Shown in pieces: positions 23,781 through 30,449 of a stretch of 55,513 nt of DNA. Numbering within the stretch: position 1 is the stretch's first letter; each line of letters starts with the position of its first letter. Made by a program: the position numbers and the translations under genes. The notes below the pieces were generated by a model. The model saw only the letters and a list, made by a program, of their open reading frames with translations, searched no databases and had not been told where the DNA came from. The DNA is from JANMAT01 sp031359995 (GTDB taxonomy: Bacteria; Actinomycetota; Acidimicrobiia; Acidimicrobiales; Ilumatobacteraceae). The stretch lies in NCBI GenBank assembly GCA_031359995.1, contig JANMAT010000023.1, positions 1-55,513 on the forward strand, written 5' to 3'.

Positions 23781-25303
23781 ACCTGACCACCGCCCTCGGT
23801 CTGGGCCTGGCCATCGACTACAGCCTGTTCATCGTGAGCCGGTTCCGCGAGGAACTGGCCCGCGGCGTGAGCGTGCCCGACGCGGTGGTGCGCGCGGTCG
23901 AGACGGCCGGCCGCACCGTCGCCTTCTCGGCCCTGACGGTGGCGGCGTGGCTCTCGGCATTGCTGGTGTTCCCGCTGTACTTCCTGCGCTCGTTCGCCTA
24001 CGCCGGCACCGCCGTGGTGGTGGTGGCCGCCGTCGGGTCCATCGTGAGCCTGCCGGCCCTGCTGGCCGTCACCGGCCGCCGCGTCGACAAGCTGCAGATC
24101 CTGAAGCGTCGGCCGGCGGTGGCGGGTCGGAACGGGTTCTGGCACCGCCTGGCGACCCTGGTGATGCGGCGCCCGGTGGCGGTCGGCGGTGCGGCGATCG
24201 CCGTGCTGCTCGTGCTCGGCCTGCCGTTCACGAAGGTGAACTTCGGGTTGCCCACGGCGTCGACGCTGCCGAAGGGCACCGAGAGCCGTGTGGTGTCCGA
24301 GGAGCTGGCCCGTGACTTCGACGGCAACACCGCCGAGGACTTCGCCGTCGTGCTGGCCGACCTGGGCGACCCGTCCGCCCGCACCGTCGAGCTCGACGCG
24401 TTCGCCCGCACGGTGTCGGCGGTGCCCGGCATCGCCCGGGTCCGGGCCCTCACCGGCACCTACGTCGCCGGCGCCGTGGCGGCGGGGCCCGACGCGCGGT
24501 CGGCCGACTTCCAGCGGGCCACGGGCACGTGGCTGACGGTCACCCCGTCGGTGCCGATGGTGTCGGGCGCGGGCGAGAAGGTGGTGCAGCGACTGCGGTC
24601 GCTCGACGCCCCGTTCGCGTTCGGGGTCGAGGGCCGTGGCGCCGAGCTGGTCGACACCAAGGCGGCGATCTTCAGCCGCCTGCCGGCGGCGCTGGCCATC
24701 ATCGCCGGCATCACGTTCGTGCTGCTGTTCCTGGTGTTCGGCAGCCTGTTGGTGCCGTTGAAGGCGATCGTGCTGAACCTGTTGTCGTTGAGCGCCACGT
24801 TCGGCGCCATGGTGTGGATCTTCCAGCAGGGGCACCTGGGCTCGGTGCTCGGCATCACCGCCACCGGCCAGCTCGACGTGACGATGCCCATCCTGATGTT
24901 CTGCATCGCCTTCGGGCTGTCGATGCACTACGAGGTGTTCCTGCTGAGCCGCATCAAGGAGGAGCACGACCTGACCGGTGACAACACCCACTCGGTGGCC
25001 ATGGGTCTGGAGCGCACCGGCCGCATCGTCACCGCGGCGGCCGTGCTGCTGGCCGTCACGTTCATCGCCTTCGCCACGTCGGGCGTGAGCATCATCAAGC
25101 TGTTCGGGCTGGGCCTGGCCCTGGCCGTGGTGATGGACGCCACGATCATCCGGGGCCTGCTCGTGCCGGCGTTCATGCGCCTGGCCGGCGAGGCCAACTG
25201 GTGGGCGCCTGCCCCGCTGAAGCGCATCCACGAGCGCTTCGGCATCAAGGAGGGCGACGGCCCCACCTCCGAGCGCGAGCTCGTGGAGGTGGGCCGCCGG
25301 TGA
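23660..25303 (+). CDS. MMPL/RND-family transporter, 3' part of a frameshifted gene
   Basis: About 547 residues in the second frame, encoding the rest of the MMPL protein: helices 2-6 with the conserved GLGLAIDYSLFIVSRFREEL (the proton-relay region), the second loop (FGLPTASTLPKGTESR), and the second helix bundle with GLSMHYEVFLLSRIKEEH and VVMDATIIRGLLVPAFM. The start here is only the point where the frame opens; no RBS exists, so expression as a separate protein is unlikely. Ends 6 bp from the convergent small gene of the Rieske pair. Confidence 0.75.
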   Translation: MFGGLVAAGMPLFVAVIAIFGTFLALFSIAQVTDVSIYSVNLTTALGLGLAIDYSLFIVSRFREELARGVSVPDAVVRAVETAGRTVAFSALTVAAWLSALLVFPLYFLRSFAYAGTAVVVVAAVGSIVSLPALLAVTGRRVDKLQILKRRPAVAGRNGFWHRLATLVMRRPVAVGGAAIAVLLVLGLPFTKVNFGLPTASTLPKGTESRVVSEELARDFDGNTAEDFAVVLADLGDPSARTVELDAFARTVSAVPGIARVRALTGTYVAGAVAAGPDARSADFQRATGTWLTVTPSVPMVSGAGEKVVQRLRSLDAPFAFGVEGRGAELVDTKAAIFSRLPAALAIIAGITFVLLFLVFGSLLVPLKAIVLNLLSLSATFGAMVWIFQQGHLGSVLGITATGQLDVTMPILMFCIAFGLSMHYEVFLLSRIKEEHDLTGDNTHSVAMGLERTGRIVTAAAVLLAVTFIAFATSGVSIIKLFGLGLALAVVMDATIIRGLLVPAFMRLAGEANWWAPAPLKRIHERFGIKEGDGPTSERELVEVGRR

Positions 25304-25309
25304 CGGCTG

Positions 25310-25531
25310 CTAGCTGTTCTGCTCGATCGGCGTGAGTCGGTGGTTCCCGACGCGGGGACCACCGACCCAGCCGCACACGTGGGCGTCGCACTCGCGCAGC
25401 ACGCCCGAGATCCAGTGGCCGTCGGTGCCGAAGATGCCGGTCGTGCCTTTGGCGCTGGTGACCTGGATGTTGCCGGCGCCGTCCTTCTCGTAGATCGCGC
25501 CCGTGAACGGGTGCTTCAGTCCGTCGCTCAT
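25310..25531 (-). CDS. Small protein paired with a Rieske oxygenase (unrecognised family, copy 1)
   Basis: A 73-residue protein that I do not recognise. It shares with the protein at 44018-44284 the pattern HP-x2-GA-x-YE-x-D-x2-G ... VT ... TG-x-F-x3-G-x-W-x2-G ... D-x-H-x2-GW. Predicted as a compact beta-rich domain; no signal peptide, membrane helix or conserved cysteine. It begins 2 bp after the Rieske oxygenase stop, so the two are coupled. Both copies in this window lie beside a Rieske alpha subunit, so a role in assembling, stabilising or feeding that enzyme is plausible but unproven. Confidence 0.7.
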   Translation of the reverse strand: MSDGLKHPFTGAIYEKDGAGNIQVTSAKGTTGIFGTDGHWISGVLRECDAHVCGWVGGPRVGNHRLTPIEQNS

Positions 25532-25533
25532 GG

Positions 25534-26886
25534 TCAGCCCTCCACCCAATCGCCGAGCTTGTGGTGCAACCAGCGCACCTTGCCCTCCTGGTAGTTCGAC
25601 AACGTGACGCCGGGCTTGAAGGTGGCCTCCAGGCCGAGCTGCACCTTGCCCATGTTGAAGAGGTCCTGGTTGAACACCTTGCCCAGCATGCCGAGCTCGG
25701 TGGCATCGCTGAAGGACTCGTGGTCCTCGAGCCAGTGGATGGGCGCCGGCGCGGGCCGCTCGCCCGTGAACGGCGACAGGAAGAACACCTCCATGATGGA
25801 GGACCGGTGGTCGCTGCCGTTGGGCCGGAACCGGTAGACGATGCGGTTGAACGCACCCCATGGATGGAAGTTCGGGAACAGCGTGTAGTCGAGGCTGTCC
25901 ATCATCTCGGCGTCGGACATGGTGTCGACCTTGTCGCCCACGATCGGGCGCCAACGGGTGCGGGCCAGTGCGGCGGCGTGCGCCCGCATCGTCGAGCCCT
26001 CGGGCACGTGGGTGGGCAGTTCTTCGCCGAGGCGCAGGTCGAGCATGGAGCGCAGCATGTCGTCGGGGCCGGGCTCGCTGTCGAGCTGTGGGCTGGGCGT
26101 GCCGCCGGGGCTGATGACGCGCGCCACGTTCTGCCACACGTCGACCTGGCTGTTGGTGTCACCCAGGTAGTACATGATCTGCGGGTGGGTGCCGCTCACG
26201 TGGTACGCCTCGCAGAACGCTTCCTGGGTGATCTTCCAGTTGGCCTGGATGACCTTGGCCACGCGGGCCTCGGTGTAGTACTCGCCCAAGGGCCAGATCG
26301 AGAACTGTTCGATCAGCTCCTTGGCGTACTCGTGGAAGGGCTCGGCGTTCGGGTCGGGGTTGATGAACACGAACCCCTCCCACGTGGCGACCTGCATCTC
26401 GGGCAGGCCGAAGTTCTCGGGCTCGACGTGGCTGAAGTCCCACTGGGCGGGGATGTCCTGCAGCGCGCCGTTCAGCATCCATGCGAAGCCGTGGAAGTTG
26501 CACCGCAGCTCGCTGCAGTGGCCCTCGTAGTCCTTCAGACGGCGCCCGCGGTGGAGGCAGGCGTTGGGGTACGCCTTGATCGAGCCGTCCTGCTGGCGCA
26601 TGACGATGAACGACAGGTGGGCGATCTCGTAGATGGCGTAGTCGCCGACGGTCGGGATCTCGTCTTCGCGGCAGGCGAACTGCCACACGCGCATCCACAG
26701 GCGCTCGACCTCGCGGTCGTGCCACTCCTTGGTGGTGTAGCGGTCCTTCGACACGTCCTTGCCGTCGCCGATGAACGCCGGCGTCTCCAGGCGCAGCACC
26801 GCCGGCACCGGATGGGTGTCCTCGTCCAGCAGCTGCTGATAGGTGATGCCGGGTGAGCGTGCCGCTCCGCGCACTGCCTGAGTCAC
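25534..26886 (-). CDS. Rieske non-heme iron oxygenase, alpha subunit (copy 1)
   Basis: About 450 residues. The [2Fe-2S] Rieske motif is intact: C110-x-H112 (ACLHRG) and C129-x2-H132 (RCNFHGF). The catalytic domain has the mononuclear iron ligands in EAYHVSGTH, with a likely third in FNQDLFN. It would hydroxylate an aromatic or alicyclic substrate with electrons from a separate reductase, not encoded here. GTG at 26886 is chosen because GGGGGC lies 7 bases upstream; TTG at 26901 is an alternative. A CATAAT hexamer and an ATTGA/TCAAT repeat lie about 20-40 bp upstream. Followed by its small partner protein. Confidence 0.9.
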   Translation of the reverse strand: MTQAVRGAARSPGITYQQLLDEDTHPVPAVLRLETPAFIGDGKDVSKDRYTTKEWHDREVERLWMRVWQFACREDEIPTVGDYAIYEIAHLSFIVMRQQDGSIKAYPNACLHRGRRLKDYEGHCSELRCNFHGFAWMLNGALQDIPAQWDFSHVEPENFGLPEMQVATWEGFVFINPDPNAEPFHEYAKELIEQFSIWPLGEYYTEARVAKVIQANWKITQEAFCEAYHVSGTHPQIMYYLGDTNSQVDVWQNVARVISPGGTPSPQLDSEPGPDDMLRSMLDLRLGEELPTHVPEGSTMRAHAAALARTRWRPIVGDKVDTMSDAEMMDSLDYTLFPNFHPWGAFNRIVYRFRPNGSDHRSSIMEVFFLSPFTGERPAPAPIHWLEDHESFSDATELGMLGKVFNQDLFNMGKVQLGLEATFKPGVTLSNYQEGKVRWLHHKLGDWVEG

Positions 26887-26961
26887 GATCGTTGCCCCCA
26901 AGGTATTGATCCGAGAGTCAATTATGCCTCACGGAGCCACCCGGCTCCAACGTCCGGTCGG

Positions 26962-27312
26962 TCAGGGGGCGGTGAAGAAGTCGGCGCGGGGCCGGCGCTG
27001 GTCGTCGTACACCGGCTCCACGTGGTCGACGCGGTACTTGTTGTTGTCGGCGCCCTTCAGGCCCGCCTCACCCAACATGGTGCGCATGTTGAGGTAGTTG
27101 GGGTGCTCGAAGTGGGCGGCCAACGACGCCTGGTCGGCCCACAGTTCGTACACCTGTATGCGCCCGGGCACGACCGGGTCGGAGGCGAAGCAGTAGGCGA
27201 GGCAACCGGGCTCCTGCTCGCGCGTGGCCTGCTGCAGCGGGGTGGCTTCCACCATCACCGCGTCGCGCGAGTCGGGATCGGCCAGGTCGATGGTGCCGGC
27301 GATGATGATCAT
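26962..27312 (-). CDS. Antibiotic-biosynthesis-monooxygenase (ABM) domain protein
   Basis: A 116-residue dimeric alpha-beta barrel protein: IIAGTIDLADPDSRDAVMVE, REQEPGCLAYCFASDPVVPG, YELWADQASLAAHFEHPNYL are the standard ABM strands and helices. These act as cofactor-free monooxygenases or as binding proteins; the activity is not readable. Transcribed in the same direction as the Rieske gene 75 bp downstream, and may belong to its unit. Confidence 0.85.
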   Translation of the reverse strand: MIIIAGTIDLADPDSRDAVMVEATPLQQATREQEPGCLAYCFASDPVVPGRIQVYELWADQASLAAHFEHPNYLNMRTMLGEAGLKGADNNKYRVDHVEPVYDDQRRPRADFFTAP

Positions 27313-27365
27313 GTCCGTCGTGTCCCCCCGGCAGCCGCGGGGGCTGCGTGTGTGATCATGGCTGC

Positions 27366-28244
27366 GTGAGCCTGCAACGTAGCCCGCGTCGGTACGGCCC
27401 CGACGATCTCGTCCTGAACCACTTCACGTTGGCGCGTCAACACCCGTTGCGGGACCGCTTCGCCGCCGCCGCGGCGGCCGGGTTCGCCGGCGTGGGCCTG
27501 TACGTGGGCGAGTATCTGCGCCTCTGCCGCGAGGGCTTCGACATCGAACAGCTCGCCGACCTGCTCGACGAGTTCGAGCTCGGCCTGGCCGACATCGAGG
27601 TCGTGCGGGTGTGGCCCGAGGACGACGGCACCGTCGCGGCGATGGCCACCTTCGAGGCCACTGCCTGGCAGTTGGCCGACCGTTTCGACTGTCGCTACCT
27701 GCAGGCCATCGGCCCCACCCTGGGCGGTCCGGTGGCCGAGGTCGCCGCCCCGTTCGCCGGCCTGTGCGATCGCGCCGCCGACCACGGGTTGCTCGTGGGG
27801 CTGGAGTTCCTGCCGTTCACCGACATCGTGACGGCGGCCGACGCCCTGGCCATCGTGGAGGCGGCCGATCGCCCCAACGGCGGCATCTGCCTCGACATCT
27901 GGCACCACGCCCGCGGGGCCAACGACATGGCGATGGTCGCGGCCATCCCCGCCGAGCGCGTGATGGCCGTCCAGATGAACGACGGTCCCCTCACCCCCGA
28001 TCTCGACAGCTACTACGAGGAGTGCCTGCGGCGCCGCCTTCCGCCGGGCGACGGCGAGATGGACGCCGCCGGCTTCGTTGCCTCGCTGCTGGCCCGGGGC
28101 GTGGCCCTGCCGTGGTCGATCGAGGTGTGCAACGACGCCGTGTGGGACCAGCCGGCAGGCCCCCACGTGCTGGCCTGCGGCAACGGGATGCGGGCGGTGC
28201 TGACCGCCGCCCGCGCCCGGCTGGCTCCTGACCCGCTGTATTGA
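27366..28244 (+). CDS. Sugar phosphate isomerase/epimerase-like TIM-barrel protein
   Basis: About 292 residues of the xylose-isomerase-like TIM barrel (AP endonuclease 2) family. Seen: NHFTLARQHPLRDRFAAAA, GVGLYVGEYLRL, LADIEVVRVW, VGLEFLPFTDI with the metal-binding glutamate, GICLDIWHHAR and WSIEVCND near the C-terminus. Substrate unknown. GTG at 27366 follows a GATCAT hexamer by 6 bases (leaderless type); GTG at 27348 is an alternative adding six residues. Its 3' end touches the operator of the next operon. Confidence 0.85.
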   Translation: MSLQRSPRRYGPDDLVLNHFTLARQHPLRDRFAAAAAAGFAGVGLYVGEYLRLCREGFDIEQLADLLDEFELGLADIEVVRVWPEDDGTVAAMATFEATAWQLADRFDCRYLQAIGPTLGGPVAEVAAPFAGLCDRAADHGLLVGLEFLPFTDIVTAADALAIVEAADRPNGGICLDIWHHARGANDMAMVAAIPAERVMAVQMNDGPLTPDLDSYYEECLRRRLPPGDGEMDAAGFVASLLARGVALPWSIEVCNDAVWDQPAGPHVLACGNGMRAVLTAARARLAPDPLY

Positions 28245-28271
28245 CCGCGCGGTTAGTTCTGCGGGTAGATT
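28241..28271 (+). promoter_or_regulatory. Promoter with CGGTTAGT-type operator for the DUF35/thiolase operon
   Basis: TTGACC at 28241-28246 and TAGATT at 28266-28271 look like -35 and -10 boxes (19-base spacer). The operator-like motif TTGACCGCGCGGTTAGT (28241-28257) overlaps the -35 and spacer; its halves ACTAACCG and TTGACCG are nearly inverted copies. The leader ends with a GGGGAGG RBS before the ATG at 28304. Confidence 0.5.
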
Positions 28272-28303
28272 CGTGCCGTCGGCGACCGTCCGGGGAGGTC
28301 CGC

Positions 28304-28735
28304 ATGCCCACACAGGTACCGGTGGAAGAAGGCGTGTTCACCTGGCCTTCCGATCAGCCCAGGCTCATCGGCAGCAGGTGCACGACGTGCGGCACCCACA
28401 CGTTCCCGACGCAGACGGGTTGCTCGCGGTGCGCGGGTTCCGACATGGAGACCGTGGAGCTGTCGGCCCGCGGCACCCTGTGGACGTGGACCGTGCAGGG
28501 CTTCGCGCCCAAGGCGCCGCCCTACCTCGGTGACGACGACCCGGCCACGTTCCAGCCGTTCGGCGTGGGCTACGTGGAGCTGCCCGGCCAGGTGAAGGTG
28601 GAGACCCGCCTGACCGAGGCCGACCCGGCCAAGCTGCAGATCGGCATGGAGATGGAGCTGTGCCTCGTGCCGCTCAACACCGATGCGCAGGGCAACGAGA
28701 TCATGACGTTCGCGTTCCGGCCCGTGGCCGGCTGA
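28304..28735 (+). CDS. Zn-ribbon/OB-fold DUF35 protein
   Basis: A 143-residue DUF35 protein. An N-terminal helix and a rubredoxin-like zinc ribbon (CTTCG ... CSRC) are followed by an OB fold (VELSARGTLWTWTVQGF, VKVETRLTEAD, IGMEMELCLV). These partner a thiolase-like protein, as in steroid side-chain degradation (ChsH2/Ltp2-type), helping bind acyl-CoA. The thiolase-like gene follows by 15 bp, matching that arrangement. Confidence 0.9.
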   Translation: MPTQVPVEEGVFTWPSDQPRLIGSRCTTCGTHTFPTQTGCSRCAGSDMETVELSARGTLWTWTVQGFAPKAPPYLGDDDPATFQPFGVGYVELPGQVKVETRLTEADPAKLQIGMEMELCLVPLNTDAQGNEIMTFAFRPVAG

Positions 28736-28750
28736 GACAGGGGGATCACG

Positions 28751-29896
28751 ATGACTGACGTCGCCATCGTCGGGATCGGCATGCACGAGTTCGGCCGCAC
28801 CGACGGCGTCTCGGGCATGGACCAGGGGGTCATCGCCGTGCGGCGCGCCCTCGCCGATGCCGGTGTCCGCTGGGAGGACATCCAGTTCGCGTTCGGTGGC
28901 TCGGCCGCCGCCGGCAACGCCGACACCATGGTGTCGAAGCTGGGCCTCACCGGCCTGCAGTTCATCAACGTCTCGAACGGCTGCGCCACCGGTGGCTCGG
29001 CCCTGTTCAGCACGTACAACACGATCAGCTCCGGCCTGTACGACCTGGGCATCGCCATCGGCTTCGACAAGCACGAGCGCGGCGCCTTCCGCGTCGACAC
29101 CAAGGCCAGCGGCCTGGGCGACTGGTACGGCGCGTCGGGCCTGGCCCTCACCACCCAGTTCTTCGGCATGAAGATCAACCGCTACATGCACGAGTACGGC
29201 ATCACCCAGCCCACGCTGGCCAAGGTGGCGGCCAAGGCGTTCCGCAACGGCGCGCTCAACCCGATGGCGTGGCGTCGCAAGCCGGTGTCCGAGGAGGAGA
29301 TCCTCGAGGGCGACATGCTGTCGTACCCGCTCACCAAGTACATGTTCTGCTCGCCGGCCGAGGGCGCCGTGGCGCTGATCCTCGCCCGCGCCGATCAGGC
29401 CCACAAGTACACCGACACGCCGATCTACCTGAAGGCCGCCGTGGTGCGCTCGCGCCGCTTCGGCAGCTTCGAGGTGCTGGCCCCGTCGATCGCCGCCGAG
29501 TTTGCCACCGGCCCCACGGTCGACGCGTCGCAGGCCGCGTTCAAGATGGCCGGCATGGAGCCAAAGGACATCGACGTCGCCCAGCTGCAGGACACCGAGT
29601 CGGGCGCCGAGGTCATGCACATGGCCGAGAACGGGTTCTGTGCCCACGGCGAGCAGGAGAAGCTGCTGGCCGAGGGGGCCACCGAGATCAACGGCAAGCT
29701 CCCGGTGAACACCGACGGCGGCTGCCTGGCCAACGGTGAGCCCATCGGTGCCTCGGGTCTGCGCCAGGTGTACGAGAACGTGCTGCAGCTGCGCGGCGAC
29801 GCCGGCGTCCGTCAGGTGCCGAACGACCCCAAGACCGCCTACACCCACGTGTACGGCGCCCCCGGCATCTCCGGCGTCACCATCCTCAGCCGCTGA
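28751..29896 (+). CDS. Thiolase-like lipid-transfer protein (Ltp2/SCP-x type)
   Basis: A 381-residue thiolase-fold protein: VAIVGIGMHEFGRTDG start, NVSNGCATGG at the nucleophile region, VNTDGGCLANGEPIGASG in place of the usual G-H-P. The replacement of the catalytic His by Glu, and the DUF35 partner, suggest a retro-aldolase or non-classical thiolase rather than a degradative beta-ketothiolase. Good RBS (AGGGGGATC). The VOC gene follows after 11 bp. Substrate probably a beta-hydroxy or beta-keto acyl-CoA with a bulky group. Confidence 0.88.
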   Translation: MTDVAIVGIGMHEFGRTDGVSGMDQGVIAVRRALADAGVRWEDIQFAFGGSAAAGNADTMVSKLGLTGLQFINVSNGCATGGSALFSTYNTISSGLYDLGIAIGFDKHERGAFRVDTKASGLGDWYGASGLALTTQFFGMKINRYMHEYGITQPTLAKVAAKAFRNGALNPMAWRRKPVSEEEILEGDMLSYPLTKYMFCSPAEGAVALILARADQAHKYTDTPIYLKAAVVRSRRFGSFEVLAPSIAAEFATGPTVDASQAAFKMAGMEPKDIDVAQLQDTESGAEVMHMAENGFCAHGEQEKLLAEGATEINGKLPVNTDGGCLANGEPIGASGLRQVYENVLQLRGDAGVRQVPNDPKTAYTHVYGAPGISGVTILSR

Positions 29897-29907
29897 TCGC
29901 CGCCGCC

Positions 29908-30375
29908 ATGGTCGACTACCAGCGCATGTTCCACCAGGGTGTGCGCGTCCCGTCGCTCACCGACGCCATGGACGAGTTGGGCGGCACGCTCGGCGTCATC
30001 TGGGCGTCGGTGCAGGAGCGCGAGCAGCCCATCTGGACGCCGTCCACCGGGCTCGTGAACGTGCACCTGAAGTTCACGTACTCGTGCGAGGGACCGCAGC
30101 ACATCGAGTTGCTCGAGGGTGCTGCCGGCAGCTTCTGGGACGGCTCCCGGCAGCCCGGCGTGCACCACGTGGGCGCGTGGTCGAGCGACGTGAAGGGCCA
30201 GACCGAGGCGTTCGTGGCCGCCGGGTGGACGCTGGTGGGAGCCGGTGCCCCGCCCGAGCAGGGCTACGGCTTCTACACCTACGTGCAGCCGCCCACCGGT
30301 CTCATCGTCGAACTGGTGAACGACCTGGCCCTGCCCCGCTTCGAGAGCTGGTGGGCCGGCGGTTCGCTCGGCTGA
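29908..30375 (+). CDS. VOC-fold protein
   Basis: A 155-residue glyoxalase-4-like protein: GVRVPSLTDAMDELG, FTYSCEGPQHIELLEGAAGS with H and E candidates for metal binding, VHHVGAWSSDVKGQTEAF in the second half and GLIVELVNDLA last. Third gene of the DUF35/thiolase operon. No clear RBS, likely coupled. Its stop lies at the junction to the propeller protein whose 5' end seems lost. Confidence 0.78.
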   Translation: MVDYQRMFHQGVRVPSLTDAMDELGGTLGVIWASVQEREQPIWTPSTGLVNVHLKFTYSCEGPQHIELLEGAAGSFWDGSRQPGVHHVGAWSSDVKGQTEAFVAAGWTLVGAGAPPEQGYGFYTYVQPPTGLIVELVNDLALPRFESWWAGGSLG

Positions 30376-30449
30376 CGGTCGTCCAGGGTCGCCCTCGCCC
30401 GCTTCCGGCAGCGGTCGGCGCGGCGCCCACGGCGCCTCCTGCCACGGCG

